A stretch of DNA of 64,000 nt, from the NCBI RefSeq assembly GCF_024611995.1, contig NZ_CP102509.1:4526001-4590000 (forward strand). Reading direction: 5' to 3'. Within the stretch, counting starts at the first letter, position 1, and each line of letters opens with the position of its first letter. A program made the translations under genes and the position numbers. Under the pieces are notes generated by a model. That model was not told where the DNA came from. It made no database searches and was given only the letters and a program-made list of their open reading frames with translations. This DNA comes from Streptomyces sp. NBC_00162 (lineage in GTDB: Bacteria > Actinomycetota > Actinomycetes > Streptomycetales > Streptomycetaceae). This document shows, one piece after another, positions 26,319 to 34,941 of this stretch.

Positions 26319-26975
26319 TCAGCTCCGCCGCGTGCGGGCGGTGCGGGGCCGGTCGGTGGTGGTCGGGGCGATTGGTTCGGCTCCGGTGGCGGCCTGGGGC
26401 GGTGCGGGCTCGGCGGCTCTCCCGTCGGCCGGCAGGGAGAGCCGGACGAGCCGGGCTTCGCAGTGGTCGAGCCAGCGGGCCTCGGCCTCGGTCTGGAAGA
26501 TCAGCTGTTCCAGCACCAGCAGCCAGGCCACGTCGTCGCGTTCGCGGGACTGCCCGCCCTCGACCGCGGCGAGCGCCGTGGCCTTGAGCCGGGTGTAGTC
26601 CTGCATCGCCTTGATCGTGGCGTGCCGCTGGGACTGGATGACGGCGCGGATGTCCACGCCGGGGGAGCCCACGGCCATGGCGAGCTTGATGGACAGCTCG
26701 TCGCGGGGCGGGTTGGCGCGGTCGACGGGGCGTTCGTACCACTGGCGCAGTTCGGCGCGTCCGTCGTCGGTGATGGCGTAGAGCGTGTGCCCGGCGGTGT
26801 CCTCGCCGCCGGGGGCGACCAGGCCGTCGCGTTCCAGGCGGGCGAGGGTGGTGTACACCTGCCCGACGTTGAGCGGCCAGGTGGAGCCGGTGCGGGATTC
26901 GAACTCGGTGCGTAGCTGGGAGCCGTACCGAGGACCCCGTTCCAGCAGGGCGAGAAGCCCGTGACGGATCGACAT
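26319..26975 (-). CDS. PadR-family transcriptional regulator
   Basis: 218 residues. The winged HTH is LLALLERGPRYGSQLRTEFESR... with LNVGQVYTTLARLERDGLV, followed by the C-terminal coiled dimerisation domain (residues about 90-185). The last 30 residues are a Pro/Ala/Arg-rich tail. First gene of the exporter operon and probably self-repressed: a perfect 13-bp tandem repeat covers the promoter and start codon. No ribosome site is present and the predicted transcript begins at the ATG. Confidence 0.9.
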   Translation of the reverse strand: MSIRHGLLALLERGPRYGSQLRTEFESRTGSTWPLNVGQVYTTLARLERDGLVAPGGEDTAGHTLYAITDDGRAELRQWYERPVDRANPPRDELSIKLAMAVGSPGVDIRAVIQSQRHATIKAMQDYTRLKATALAAVEGGQSRERDDVAWLLVLEQLIFQTEAEARWLDHCEARLVRLSLPADGRAAEPAPPQAATGAEPIAPTTTDRPRTARTRRS

Positions 26976-27012
26976 ACCGAGTATGTATACCGAGTATGTT
27001 CACTCCCGGCAA
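26974..27012 (-). promoter_or_regulatory. Leaderless promoter and tandem-repeat operator of padR
   Basis: On the minus strand a -35 TTGCCG (27007-27012) and a -10 TATACA (26984-26989) are separated by exactly 17 bp. The ATG starts 8 bp after the -10. Two adjoining copies of the 13-mer ATACCGAGTATGT (26974-26986, 26987-26999; plus-strand reading) fill the spacer, the -10 and the start codon, as expected for PadR autorepression. Confidence 0.7.
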
Positions 27013-27049
27013 CCATCTCCGGTCGTACGCCGGAAGGGGGACGCCGCCG

Positions 27050-27523
27050 CTACAGGCCCTTGCGCAGCCGCATGCCCATGTAGCCCAGACCCAGTCCCAT
27101 CAGGGCGAATCCGGTGCCCAGCGGGAGTATGTGGGCGGCCAGGTCGGCGGCCCGCTCGTTCGGCTCGGTGCCCAGGGCCGTGACCGCCGAGGGCGGGGTC
27201 GGCGCGACCCGCGGCGGCGGCTCGGGGGGCTCGGGGCGCGGATACGGCCGTACGGGCAGGGGGCGGGAGGCCACGAGCATCTCCGGGTTGGCGGGCTCGG
27301 TGACGGGCCTCCCGGGCCGCGGCCGTCCGGCCCCGGCGGCGCTGCCGGCCAGCCCCTCGCGAGGGCCTTCCGGTACGTCGACGCCTGGTGCGGGGGCGGC
27401 GGGCACGGCGGCGCCGGGGGCCGGTGCGAGAGCCCGGGCGTGTGCGGGAGCGGTGGAGGTGAGCGCGGCGGCGGCCAGCGCGGCACAGGTCAGCCAGCGC
27501 GGCGGACGGAAGCCTTGGATCAC
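27050..27523 (-). CDS. Putative secreted, Pro-rich membrane-anchored protein
   Basis: 157 residues; GTG start with GGGAGGGG upstream. A signal peptide (WLTCAALAAAALTSTAPAHA) is followed by about 80 residues rich in Pro, Ala and Gly without a fold, a Ser/Glu-containing stretch and a C-terminal hydrophobic helix (LGTGFALMGLGLGYMGM) ending in RLRKGL, a positively charged stop-transfer end. It resembles sortase-independent wall-spanning anchors in layout, with no LPxTG motif. No function known. Confidence 0.7.
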   Translation of the reverse strand: MIQGFRPPRWLTCAALAAAALTSTAPAHARALAPAPGAAVPAAPAPGVDVPEGPREGLAGSAAGAGRPRPGRPVTEPANPEMLVASRPLPVRPYPRPEPPEPPPRVAPTPPSAVTALGTEPNERAADLAAHILPLGTGFALMGLGLGYMGMRLRKGL

Positions 27524-27587
27524 GGGGTGCCCCTCCCGTCCTGAGCAGCCGGGGTGTCTCGCTCAGATTTACATAGTGGGGCAAAAG

Positions 27588-27626
27588 CGGCATCCCGGGC
27601 TCCTCATCGAGGTGCCCGGGATGCCG
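27588..27626 (-). terminator. Intrinsic terminator of the Ser/Thr kinase gene
   Basis: CGGCATCCCGGGC (27588-27600) pairs with GCCCGGGATGCCG (27614-27626); the loop adds a CCTC/GAGG stem. Read on the minus strand it is followed by CTTTTG, a rare T-run in this GC-rich sequence. It lies 28 bp after the stop of the kinase gene. Confidence 0.8.
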
Positions 27627-27653
27627 GTGTGTCGCGCAGTGCTTGGGGTCGGA

Positions 27654-29309
27654 CTAGCCCGGGTTGCCGGTGGACACGGTCAGCGTGTACTCCGTGCCCT
27701 CCTTGTCGATCTTGTCGTCGGGCTGCGGGCTCTGCTCCAGCACCATGTCCTTGCCGTACACGGCCTCGTCCTTCTCGACGATCTTGTACTTGCCGCCCGA
27801 GGCCTGGATGCACTCCTTCACGGAGAACAGGTTCTTGTAGCGCAGGTCCGGCGCCTGGTACTTCCCCGCTTCGCTGTAGTGCTTCGTCGGTTCCTTGCAC
27901 TTCTTCGGGTCGATCGTGCGGGTGAGGTCCGGACCCTTGAACCCGGGCTTCGCGGAGCCGGACGCCGACGTCGAGGCCCCCGGGGTCCCCCCGTCCTTGC
28001 CCTTGTCGTCGTCGCCGTTCATCGAGATCGCGGCGATCAGACCGCCGACCGCCAGCAGGGCCACCGCGACCGCGCCCACGACCACCGGCATGTTCCGCTT
28101 GTCGCCGCTCCCGGCCTGGACCGACGTGCTCGCCGGGGAGATCGTGTACGGCGGCGGGGTCTGCGGCGCGTACTGCTGCTGCGGCGCGGGCGTGTGCGGG
28201 TAGGCGTAGCCGCCCTGCGCGTGCGACTGCGGGGCGGGCGTCGGCGCGTACGGGGACGGCACCGGCGTGTGCGGCGCCTGGTACGGATGCTGCACGGACT
28301 GCGGCGGCGCCTGGAACCCGGAGTCCACCGGCGGGAACACGGCCGAGGCCACGCCCGCGCCGCTGCCGCCCGTGGCGGCGCCCTGGATGATCACCGGAGC
28401 CCCGGTCTGCCCGGAGCCCAGCACGCGCGCGACCTCGTCGCCCATGGCAGCGGCCGTGGGGAAGCGCTCGTTCGGGTTCTTCTTCAGCGCCCGCGCGACC
28501 AGCGCGTCCATCGCCGGGGTCACCGACCGGTTGATGGAGGACGGAGCGACCGGCTCCTCCTGCACGTGGGCGTACGCGATGGCCAGCGGCGAGTCGGCGT
28601 CGAACGGAATCCGCCCGGTCAGCAGCTGGAACAGCATGATGCCGACCGAGTACAGGTCGGAGCGGGCGTCGACCCCGCGCCCCAGCGCCTGCTCGGGCGA
28701 CAGGTACTGCGGGGTGCCGACGACCATGCCGGTCTGCGTCATCGAGGTGACCCCCGACTGCATGGCGCGGGCGATGCCGAAGTCCATCACCTTGACCACG
28801 CCGCGCTTGTTCACCATGACGTTGCCGGGCTTGATGTCGCGGTGGACCAGGCCCATCTCGTGGCTGGTCTCCAGCGCGGCCAGCACATCGGCCGTCACCT
28901 TCAGCGCCTTGTCCGCCGGCATGGCCCCGTGCTGCCGGATGTCCGCGTCGAGCACCGAGCCGAGCGGCCGGCCCTCCACGTACTCCATGACGATGTACGG
29001 CATCACCGAGCCGTCGCCCGCGCCGGTGCCGAACGTCACCTCGCCTTCACCGGTATCGAATACCGAGACGATGTTCGTGTGCGACAGTTTGGCTACAGCC
29101 TGCGCCTCGCGGCGGAAGCGCTCGCGGAACGACGCCTCGCGGCCGAGGTCGCTGTGCAGGGTCTTGATGGCGACCTGCCGGTCGAGCGCCGAGTCGTACG
29201 CCAGGTACACGGAGGCCATGCCTCCCGCACCGAGCAAGTCCCTTAGCTGGTAACGGCCACCGGCCAGAGAGCCGCCCGCGTACTGGCCCTGAGTGCCGTC
29301 CTGGCTCAT
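27654..29309 (-). CDS. Membrane Ser/Thr protein kinase with PASTA-like C-terminus
   Basis: 551 residues from the ATG at 29307-29309; the open frame further upstream is spurious. Hanks-type kinase at residues about 20-285: GAGGMASVYLA loop, VAIK lysine about 49, HRDIKPGN, MDFGIAR and GTPQYLSPEQA. A Gln/Pro/Tyr-rich linker, one membrane helix (VVVGAVAVALLAVGGLIAAI) and an outside domain of about 90 residues with one PASTA-like unit (NLFSVKECIQASGGKYKIVEKDE, VLEQSPQPDDKIDKEG) follow. Single-pass receptor kinase likely sensing wall fragments. Head-to-head with a second kinase gene. Confidence 0.92.
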   Translation of the reverse strand: MSQDGTQGQYAGGSLAGGRYQLRDLLGAGGMASVYLAYDSALDRQVAIKTLHSDLGREASFRERFRREAQAVAKLSHTNIVSVFDTGEGEVTFGTGAGDGSVMPYIVMEYVEGRPLGSVLDADIRQHGAMPADKALKVTADVLAALETSHEMGLVHRDIKPGNVMVNKRGVVKVMDFGIARAMQSGVTSMTQTGMVVGTPQYLSPEQALGRGVDARSDLYSVGIMLFQLLTGRIPFDADSPLAIAYAHVQEEPVAPSSINRSVTPAMDALVARALKKNPNERFPTAAAMGDEVARVLGSGQTGAPVIIQGAATGGSGAGVASAVFPPVDSGFQAPPQSVQHPYQAPHTPVPSPYAPTPAPQSHAQGGYAYPHTPAPQQQYAPQTPPPYTISPASTSVQAGSGDKRNMPVVVGAVAVALLAVGGLIAAISMNGDDDKGKDGGTPGASTSASGSAKPGFKGPDLTRTIDPKKCKEPTKHYSEAGKYQAPDLRYKNLFSVKECIQASGGKYKIVEKDEAVYGKDMVLEQSPQPDDKIDKEGTEYTLTVSTGNPG

Positions 29310-29537
29310 GACTGTTGCTTCCCCTCGGGATGTGTCCCTACGCCTCTGGCTGAGCGCATGTCGCGCCCAGTCTGCCGGAGGGCAAGCACACGTCAAGCCA
29401 GGTGCCCGTTCCGTGACCACACGGGCACAGGGCGCCTTGTCCGAACGGTGACCGGTTCCGAGGCTGTAGCGTTCATCGGAGCATCAAAGAAGAGGACACC
29501 GCTGAGCGGCGGCCGAGAGAGACGACGGCGAGGACTG

Positions 29538-31127
29538 ATGGCACCCGAACCCGAGGGAAACGGCGCCGGGATGGCCGACGGTCCTGAGCACTGGGGCGCC
29601 GGCGGCCTGGTGGGAGACGGCCGTTACCGGCTGACCCACCGGCTCGGCCGTGGCGGCATGGCCGAGGTGTTCGCCGCCGAGGACGTGCGTCTGGGCCGCA
29701 CCGTGGCCGTCAAGCTGCTCCGCGCCGACCTGGCCGAAGACCCGGTTTCCAAGGCCCGTTTCACGCGCGAGGCGCAGTCCGTCGCCGGGCTCAACCACCA
29801 TGCCGTCGTCGCCGTGTACGACTCGGGCGAGGACCGGGTCGGCCCGAACACCGTCCCGTACATCGTGATGGAGCTGGTCGAGGGCCGCACCATCCGCGAC
29901 CTGCTGATCAGCGCCGAGGCCCCGGGCCCCGAGCAGGCGCTCATCATCACCTCGGGCGTGCTCGAGGCGCTCGCGTACTCGCACCAGCACGGAATCGTGC
30001 ACCGCGACATCAAGCCGGCGAATGTGATCATCACGGACACCGGTGCGGTGAAGGTGATGGACTTCGGCATCGCCCGCGCCCTGCACGGCGTCCAGTCGAC
30101 GATGACCCAGACCGGCATGGTCATGGGCACCCCCCAGTACCTGTCGCCCGAGCAGGCCCTCGGCAAGGCCGTGGACCACCGCTCCGACCTGTACGCCACC
30201 GGCTGCCTTCTCTACGAACTGCTCGCGCTGCGGCCCCCGTTCACCGGGGAGACCCCGCTGTCGGTGGTCTACCAGCACGTGCAGGACGCGCCGATCCCGC
30301 CCTCGCAGCTGCCGGAGGGCGCCCAGATCCCGCAGGAGCTCGACGGGCTCGTCATGCGGTCGCTGGCCAAGGACCCGGACGACCGGTTCCAGAGCGCCGA
30401 GGAGATGCGCGGGCTGGTCCAGTACGCGCTCCAGATGCTGCACGACCAGGGGCCGAACACCGGCACCTGGAACACCGGCCCGGTCACCATGGCCCTGCCG
30501 CACGGGCGGGGCGGGGCTGCGGCCACCACCGCCATGCCGGTGGGCGGGACCGGCGGGCAGCAGAAGTACCCCGCGAACGCCTCGACCTCGCAGTTCCATC
30601 GGCCGATCGTGCCGCCGCTGAACCCGGACGACGGCTCGGCCTTCCCGGGCGGCGGCAACGGCCAGGGCGGCCACGGCCACGGCCACGGGGGCGGCTACGA
30701 CGGCTACGAGGACCGCGGCGCAAGCCGCTGGAAGATGTGGCTGTTCGCGGTGCTCGCGGTCATCGCGGTGGCGGGCGGCGTGGCGTACGCCGTCAACAGC
30801 GTGGCCAACAAGGGCAAGGACGACAACGGTCCGTCGACGCCCGTCACGAGTTCCTCCGGCCAGCCGAGCACGTCCAAGACGCCGGAGAACACGCCGTCGC
30901 AGCCGAGCCCGGACAACACCCCCTCGCACAGCGAGCCCTCGTTCACGCCGAGCCGCAGCCGGACGCCGAGCTTCACCCCGTCGTTCACGCCGTCGACGTC
31001 CCCCTCGACGTCCCCGTCGGGTTCGGCGTCCACGGCGACGAAGTCCCCGTCCTCCACGCCGTCGAAGACCCCGTCCTCCACGCCGTCGAAGCCCGTGGAG
31101 ACCGGCGGCGGGCTCCTCGACGAGTGA
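29538..31127 (+). CDS. Membrane Ser/Thr protein kinase with Ser/Thr/Pro-rich outer tail
   Basis: 529 residues from the ATG at 29538 (GAGGA upstream). Kinase domain residues about 30-290: GRGGMAEVFAA loop, VAVK lysine 59, HRDIKPAN with catalytic Asp157, MDFGIAR and GTPQYLSPEQA. A Gly/His linker (GGHGHGHGGGYDGYED) precedes the membrane helix (MWLFAVLAVIAVAGGVAYAV). The outer about 110 residues are only Ser, Thr, Pro and Lys repeats such as TPSFTPSFTPS, probably O-glycosylated and wall-spanning; no PASTA unit. Activation loop nearly identical to the divergent kinase, suggesting duplication. Confidence 0.92.
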   Translation: MAPEPEGNGAGMADGPEHWGAGGLVGDGRYRLTHRLGRGGMAEVFAAEDVRLGRTVAVKLLRADLAEDPVSKARFTREAQSVAGLNHHAVVAVYDSGEDRVGPNTVPYIVMELVEGRTIRDLLISAEAPGPEQALIITSGVLEALAYSHQHGIVHRDIKPANVIITDTGAVKVMDFGIARALHGVQSTMTQTGMVMGTPQYLSPEQALGKAVDHRSDLYATGCLLYELLALRPPFTGETPLSVVYQHVQDAPIPPSQLPEGAQIPQELDGLVMRSLAKDPDDRFQSAEEMRGLVQYALQMLHDQGPNTGTWNTGPVTMALPHGRGGAAATTAMPVGGTGGQQKYPANASTSQFHRPIVPPLNPDDGSAFPGGGNGQGGHGHGHGGGYDGYEDRGASRWKMWLFAVLAVIAVAGGVAYAVNSVANKGKDDNGPSTPVTSSSGQPSTSKTPENTPSQPSPDNTPSHSEPSFTPSRSRTPSFTPSFTPSTSPSTSPSGSASTATKSPSSTPSKTPSSTPSKPVETGGGLLDE

Positions 31128-31128
31128 C

Positions 31129-31194
31129 GCGCTCCGATACGTGAACGGGCCCGGCGGAATCAATTCCGCCGGGCCCGTTCACGTATCAGAGCGC
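31129..31194. terminator. Long bidirectional terminator hairpin
   Basis: 25 perfect base pairs (31136-31160 with 31163-31187), then one mismatch, then six more pairs (GCGCTC/GAGCGC). It starts just after the kinase stop and runs through the stop codon of the convergent flavin-fold gene. Nearly perfect palindrome. Confidence 0.8.
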
Positions 31195-31602
31195 GTGCTG
31201 GTACTGCATGACCGGATTCCCCGCGAGGGAGTGCACGGTGACGAACTGCGGTTCGATGCGCATGTAGACGGGGTCGAAGACCGCTCCGTCGACGAAATGC
31301 GGACCGGGTCCGAAAAGTTCCAGTTCGGCGTTGGTCGGTTCGACTGTCCGTGCGGTTCCGGTGAACTGTACGGACCACAGGCGCGGGTCCCGGGAATTGA
31401 AGTTGTCGGCCCCGTAGGCGACCACACTGCCGTTGCACGCCTGGTGGTGGCCGAAGCCGGAGTGCATTCTCAAGGCGACCTTGCCGTCCACCACGATGTG
31501 GCGGGCGAGCGCGAGGAAGGGCAGCGCACGCATGCTGGTGGCCACCCGGCCGTAAGGCACCCGGCGCAGCAGTTCGATGGCGTGGAGTTCCTCTGGGGAC
31601 AT
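31186..31602 (-). CDS. Pyridoxamine 5'-phosphate oxidase-like (split-barrel flavin-fold) protein
   Basis: 138 residues from the ATG at 31600-31602 (MSPEELHAIELLRRVPYGRVATS); the longer frame upstream is not conserved-looking. The pattern of a short N-terminal helix, strands 'GRVATSMRALPFLALARHIVVDGKVALR' and C-terminal 'DPVYMRIEPQFVTVHSL' is that of FMN- or F420-binding split-barrel proteins. Cofactor and substrate unknown. Its last codons lie in the terminator palindrome. Confidence 0.75.
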   Translation of the reverse strand: MSPEELHAIELLRRVPYGRVATSMRALPFLALARHIVVDGKVALRMHSGFGHHQACNGSVVAYGADNFNSRDPRLWSVQFTGTARTVEPTNAELELFGPGPHFVDGAVFDPVYMRIEPQFVTVHSLAGNPVMQYQHAL

Positions 31603-31755
31603 GCCGTCCACTCTCCGGTACCGACGGGCGGTCGGAAAAGAGGATCCCGCCCCGATGATCGGGGACGTTGGTCCCGAATAAAGCCACGTGCCCCGTGGAA
31701 TCGTGCGGCCACGGGGCGTCACCGTACGTCACCGGTCACCCGGGACCGACTACGG

Positions 31756-32436
31756 TCAGCTGCGCTTCTCGGCCTGCAGGCGGGCCACGTAGGCGGCGGC
31801 CTGCGAGCGGCGCTCCATGCCCAGCTTGGAGAGCAGGCTCGACACGTAGTTCTTGATCGTCTTCTCGGCCAGGTGCAGCCGCTCGCCGATGACGCGGTTG
31901 GTCAGGCCCTCGCCGATCAGGTCGAGGATCTTCCGCTCCTGGTCGGTGAGGTGGGAGAGGCGGTCGTCGCCCTTGCCGTTCTTGCCGTCGCGCAGCCGCT
32001 CCAGTACCCGTGCGGTGGCCACCGGGTCCAGCAGCGACCTGCCCGCCGCCACGTCCCGTACGGCACTGAGCAGCTCATTGCCGCGGATCGCCTTCAGCAC
32101 GTATCCCGAGGCGCCGGCCATGATCGCGTCGAAGAGCGCCTCGTCGTCGGCGAACGAGGTCAGCATCAGGCACTTGATGTCCTCGTTCCGGGAGCGCACC
32201 TCGCGGCACACCTCCACACCACTGCCGTCGGGAAGGCGGACGTCGAGGACGGCGACGTCGGGGCGGGTGGCGGGAATGCGGACCAGGGCGTCGGCGGCGG
32301 TACCGGCCTCGCCGACGATCTCGATGTCCTCTTCGACCGACAAGAGCTCATGGACACCCCGACGTACCACTTCGTGGTCGTCCAGGAGGAATACCTTGAT
32401 TTTTCCGTCTTCGCGCACGAAGTCAGTTTCACACAC
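31756..32436 (-). CDS. Orphan NarL/DevR-type response regulator
   Basis: 226 residues from a GTG at 32434-32436. The receiver domain (residues 10-125) has [11 protein letters not shown], phosphoacceptor Asp in [23 protein letters not shown] and the conserved Lys in GYVLKAI. The LuxR-type HTH ([45 protein letters not shown]) is at the C-terminus. No histidine kinase is adjacent. By position next to a bkdA2 operon it matches the orphan regulator SCO3818 of S. coelicolor, reported to work with a distant kinase; that identity is from memory. Confidence 0.9.
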   Translation of the reverse strand: MCETDFVREDGKIKVFLLDDHEVVRRGVHELLSVEEDIEIVGEAGTAADALVRIPATRPDVAVLDVRLPDGSGVEVCREVRSRNEDIKCLMLTSFADDEALFDAIMAGASGYVLKAIRGNELLSAVRDVAAGRSLLDPVATARVLERLRDGKNGKGDDRLSHLTDQERKILDLIGEGLTNRVIGERLHLAEKTIKNYVSSLLSKLGMERRSQAAAYVARLQAEKRS

Positions 32437-32743
32437 TCACCCCTTCCCTGCCGGAGTTACCCGGGATAACGTGCCGTTGTTCCCGGCCCCTGCAAGGCTG
32501 TGACCAGTGGTTGTTCCCGCGTTGGCGGATTTACTTGGAAATCCAAGCAAAATCCCAGGTCAAACGGGGTTTCGCAGATATGCGAAGCACTGGGTAACGT
32601 GCATTGCGCAGGGCACTCGCCGGGGCACCTGTCACGCCTGAATCCCGTACGCAGCGCGCACCCACCCCGTGCGCGGGTACAGGTTCAGGTGAGCCGCACT
32701 GGACCCCGGAGAACCCGGGTGCCGGACCGACGGAGGAGCACAC
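32437..32743. promoter_or_regulatory. Divergent regulatory region between response regulator and bkdA2
   Basis: 307 bp without a gene. It holds two short palindromes, CTTGGA-AA-TCCAAG (32534-32547) and TTCGCA-GATA-TGCGAA (32571-32586), about 160-210 bp before the bkdA2 start. These lie in a stretch less GC-rich than its surroundings and are probable operators or promoter elements. The last 40 bp carry GGAGGAG for bkdA2. No small ORF was convincing. Confidence 0.45.
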
Positions 32744-33943
32744 GTGACCGTGGAGAGCACTGCCGCGCGCAAGCCGCGACGCAGCAGCGGCACCAAGCGG
32801 GCGGCAGGCGCGGCCAACGCCGCCAAGCCCGCCGCTGCCACCGCGCAGACGCAGGACGCCGAACCTCAGCTCGTACAGCTGCTGACGCCCGAAGGGGACC
32901 GGGTGGACAACGCGGAAAACGCGGAGTTCGCCCCCTTCGTCGCCGACATCACCACCGAGGACCTGCGCGGGCTGTACCGCGACATGGTCCTGACCCGCCG
33001 TTTCGACGGCGAGGCGACCGCGCTGCAGCGCCAGGGCGAGCTGGGCCTGTGGGCCTCGCTCCTCGGCCAGGAGGCCGCCCAGATCGGCTCCGGCCGGGCG
33101 CTGCGCGACGACGACTACGTCTTCCCGACCTACCGTGAGCACGGTGTGGCCTGGTGCCGTGGCGTCGACCCGACCAACCTCCTCGGCATGTTCCGCGGTG
33201 TGAACCACGGTGGCTGGGACCCGAACACCAACAACTTCCACCTGTACACGATCGTCATCGGCTCGCAGACGCTCCACGCGACCGGTTACGCGATGGGCGT
33301 GGCCAAGGACGGCGCGGACTCCGCGGTCATCGCCTACTTTGGCGACGGCGCGTCCAGCCAGGGCGACGTCGCCGAGGCGTTCACCTTCTCGGCCGTCTAC
33401 AACTCGCCCGTGGTGTTCTTCTGCCAGAACAACCAGTGGGCGATCTCCGAGCCGACCGAGCGCCAGATGCGAGTGCCGCTCTACCAGCGCGCGCAGGGCT
33501 TCGGCTTCCCGGGCGTCCGCGTCGACGGCAACGACGTGCTGGCCTGCCTGGCCGTGACCCGCTGGGCGCTGGAGCGGGCCCGCCGCGGCGAGGGCCCGAC
33601 CCTGGTCGAGGCGTTCACGTACCGGATGGGCGCGCACACCACCTCCGACGACCCGACGAAGTACCGGCGGGACGAGGAGACGGCGGCCTGGGAGGCGAAG
33701 GACCCGATCCTGCGCCTGAAGGCCCACCTGCTCGCCACCGGCGGCGCCGACGAGGCCTTCTTCGCGGAGCTCGAAGTGGAGAGCGAGGCGCTGGGCAAGC
33801 GGGTGCGCGAGGTCGTACGCGCCATGCCCGACCCGGACACCATGGCGATCTTCGAGAACGTCTACGCGGACGGGCACGCGCTCGTCGACGAGGAGCGCGC
33901 GCAGTTCGCCGCCTACCTCGCGTCCTTCGAGGGTGGGGAGTGA
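32744..33943 (+). CDS. bkdA2: 2-oxoacid dehydrogenase E1 alpha (operon 2)
   Basis: 399 residues from a GTG with CGGAGGAG upstream. The first 55 residues are a Lys/Ala-rich tail not found in the operon 1 copy. The thiamine diphosphate motif starts GDGASSQGDVAEAFTFSAVYN and ends QNN; YRMGAHTTSDDPTKYR is the loop near the active site. The paralogue of bkdA (14059) shares order and coupling but differs enough to suggest a different 2-oxoacid preference. First gene of bkdA2B2C2. Confidence 0.92.
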   Translation: MTVESTAARKPRRSSGTKRAAGAANAAKPAAATAQTQDAEPQLVQLLTPEGDRVDNAENAEFAPFVADITTEDLRGLYRDMVLTRRFDGEATALQRQGELGLWASLLGQEAAQIGSGRALRDDDYVFPTYREHGVAWCRGVDPTNLLGMFRGVNHGGWDPNTNNFHLYTIVIGSQTLHATGYAMGVAKDGADSAVIAYFGDGASSQGDVAEAFTFSAVYNSPVVFFCQNNQWAISEPTERQMRVPLYQRAQGFGFPGVRVDGNDVLACLAVTRWALERARRGEGPTLVEAFTYRMGAHTTSDDPTKYRRDEETAAWEAKDPILRLKAHLLATGGADEAFFAELEVESEALGKRVREVVRAMPDPDTMAIFENVYADGHALVDEERAQFAAYLASFEGGE

Positions 33944-33948
33944 CCACC

Positions 33949-34929
33949 ATGGCCATCGAGAAGATGTCTATCGCGAAGGCGCTCAACGAGTCGCTGCGCA
34001 AGGCCCTGGAGACGGACCCGAAGGTCCTGATCATGGGCGAGGACGTGGGCAAGCTGGGCGGTGTCTTCCGGATCACCGACGGGCTGCAGAAGGACTTCGG
34101 CGAGGAGCGGGTCATCGACACCCCGCTCGCCGAGTCGGGCATCGTCGGCACCGCCATCGGCCTCGCGCTGCGCGGCTACCGGCCGGTCGTCGAGATCCAG
34201 TTCGACGGGTTCGTCTTCCCGGCGTACGACCAGATCGTCACGCAGCTCGCGAAGATGCACGCGCGCGCCCTGGGCAAGATCAAGATGCCGGTCGTCGTGC
34301 GCATCCCGTACGCGGGCGGCATCGGCGCGGTCGAGCACCACAGCGAGTCCCCCGAGGCGCTCTTCGCGCACGTGCCGGGCCTCAAGGTGGTCTCCCCGTC
34401 CAACGCGAGCGACGCGTACTGGATGCTCCAGCAGGCGATCCTCAGCGACGACCCGGTGATCTTTTTCGAGCCGAAGCGCCGCTACTGGGACAAGGGCGAG
34501 GTGGACGTCGAGGCCATCCCGTACCAGCTGCACAAGGCGCGCGTGGCGCGCGAGGGCTCCGACATCACCCTGGCCGCCTACGGTCCGATGGTGAAGGTCT
34601 GCCTGGAGGCGGCGGCCGCGGCCGCCGAGGAGGGCAAGTCGGTGGAGGTCGTCGACATGCGGTCGATGTCCCCGGTCGACTTCGACGGGATCCAGGCCTC
34701 GGTGGAGAAGACCCGCCGGCTCGTGGTCGTCCACGAGGCGCCGACCTTCCTCGGTATGGGCTCGGAGATCGCCGCTCGCATCACGGAGCGGTGCTTCTAC
34801 CACCTGGAGGCGCCGGTCCTGCGCGTGGGCGGCTTCCACGCCCCGTACCCGCCGGCCCGCCTGGAGGACGAGTACCTGCCGGGCCTGGACAGGGTGCTCG
34901 ACGCCGTCGACCGCTCGCTGGCGTACTGA
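33949..34929 (+). CDS. bkdB2: 2-oxoacid dehydrogenase E1 beta (operon 2)
   Basis: 326 residues. Motifs are LIMGEDVGKLGGVFRITDGL, DTPLAESGIVGTAIG and DMRSMSPVDFDGI. The ATG at 33949 has GGGGAG 8 bp upstream; a GTG at 33940 would overlap the E1 alpha stop as GTGA and add three residues (MTT). Both are plausible. Middle gene of a coupled operon. Confidence 0.93.
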   Translation: MAIEKMSIAKALNESLRKALETDPKVLIMGEDVGKLGGVFRITDGLQKDFGEERVIDTPLAESGIVGTAIGLALRGYRPVVEIQFDGFVFPAYDQIVTQLAKMHARALGKIKMPVVVRIPYAGGIGAVEHHSESPEALFAHVPGLKVVSPSNASDAYWMLQQAILSDDPVIFFEPKRRYWDKGEVDVEAIPYQLHKARVAREGSDITLAAYGPMVKVCLEAAAAAAEEGKSVEVVDMRSMSPVDFDGIQASVEKTRRLVVVHEAPTFLGMGSEIAARITERCFYHLEAPVLRVGGFHAPYPPARLEDEYLPGLDRVLDAVDRSLAY

Positions 34930-34941
34930 GGAGCCACGTTC

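Noticed and set aside
30958..31100. TPSFTPS-like repeats of the second kinase as a DNA repeat array
   Set aside because: They are coding low-complexity repeats (Ser/Thr/Pro) within one frame, continuous with the kinase gene.
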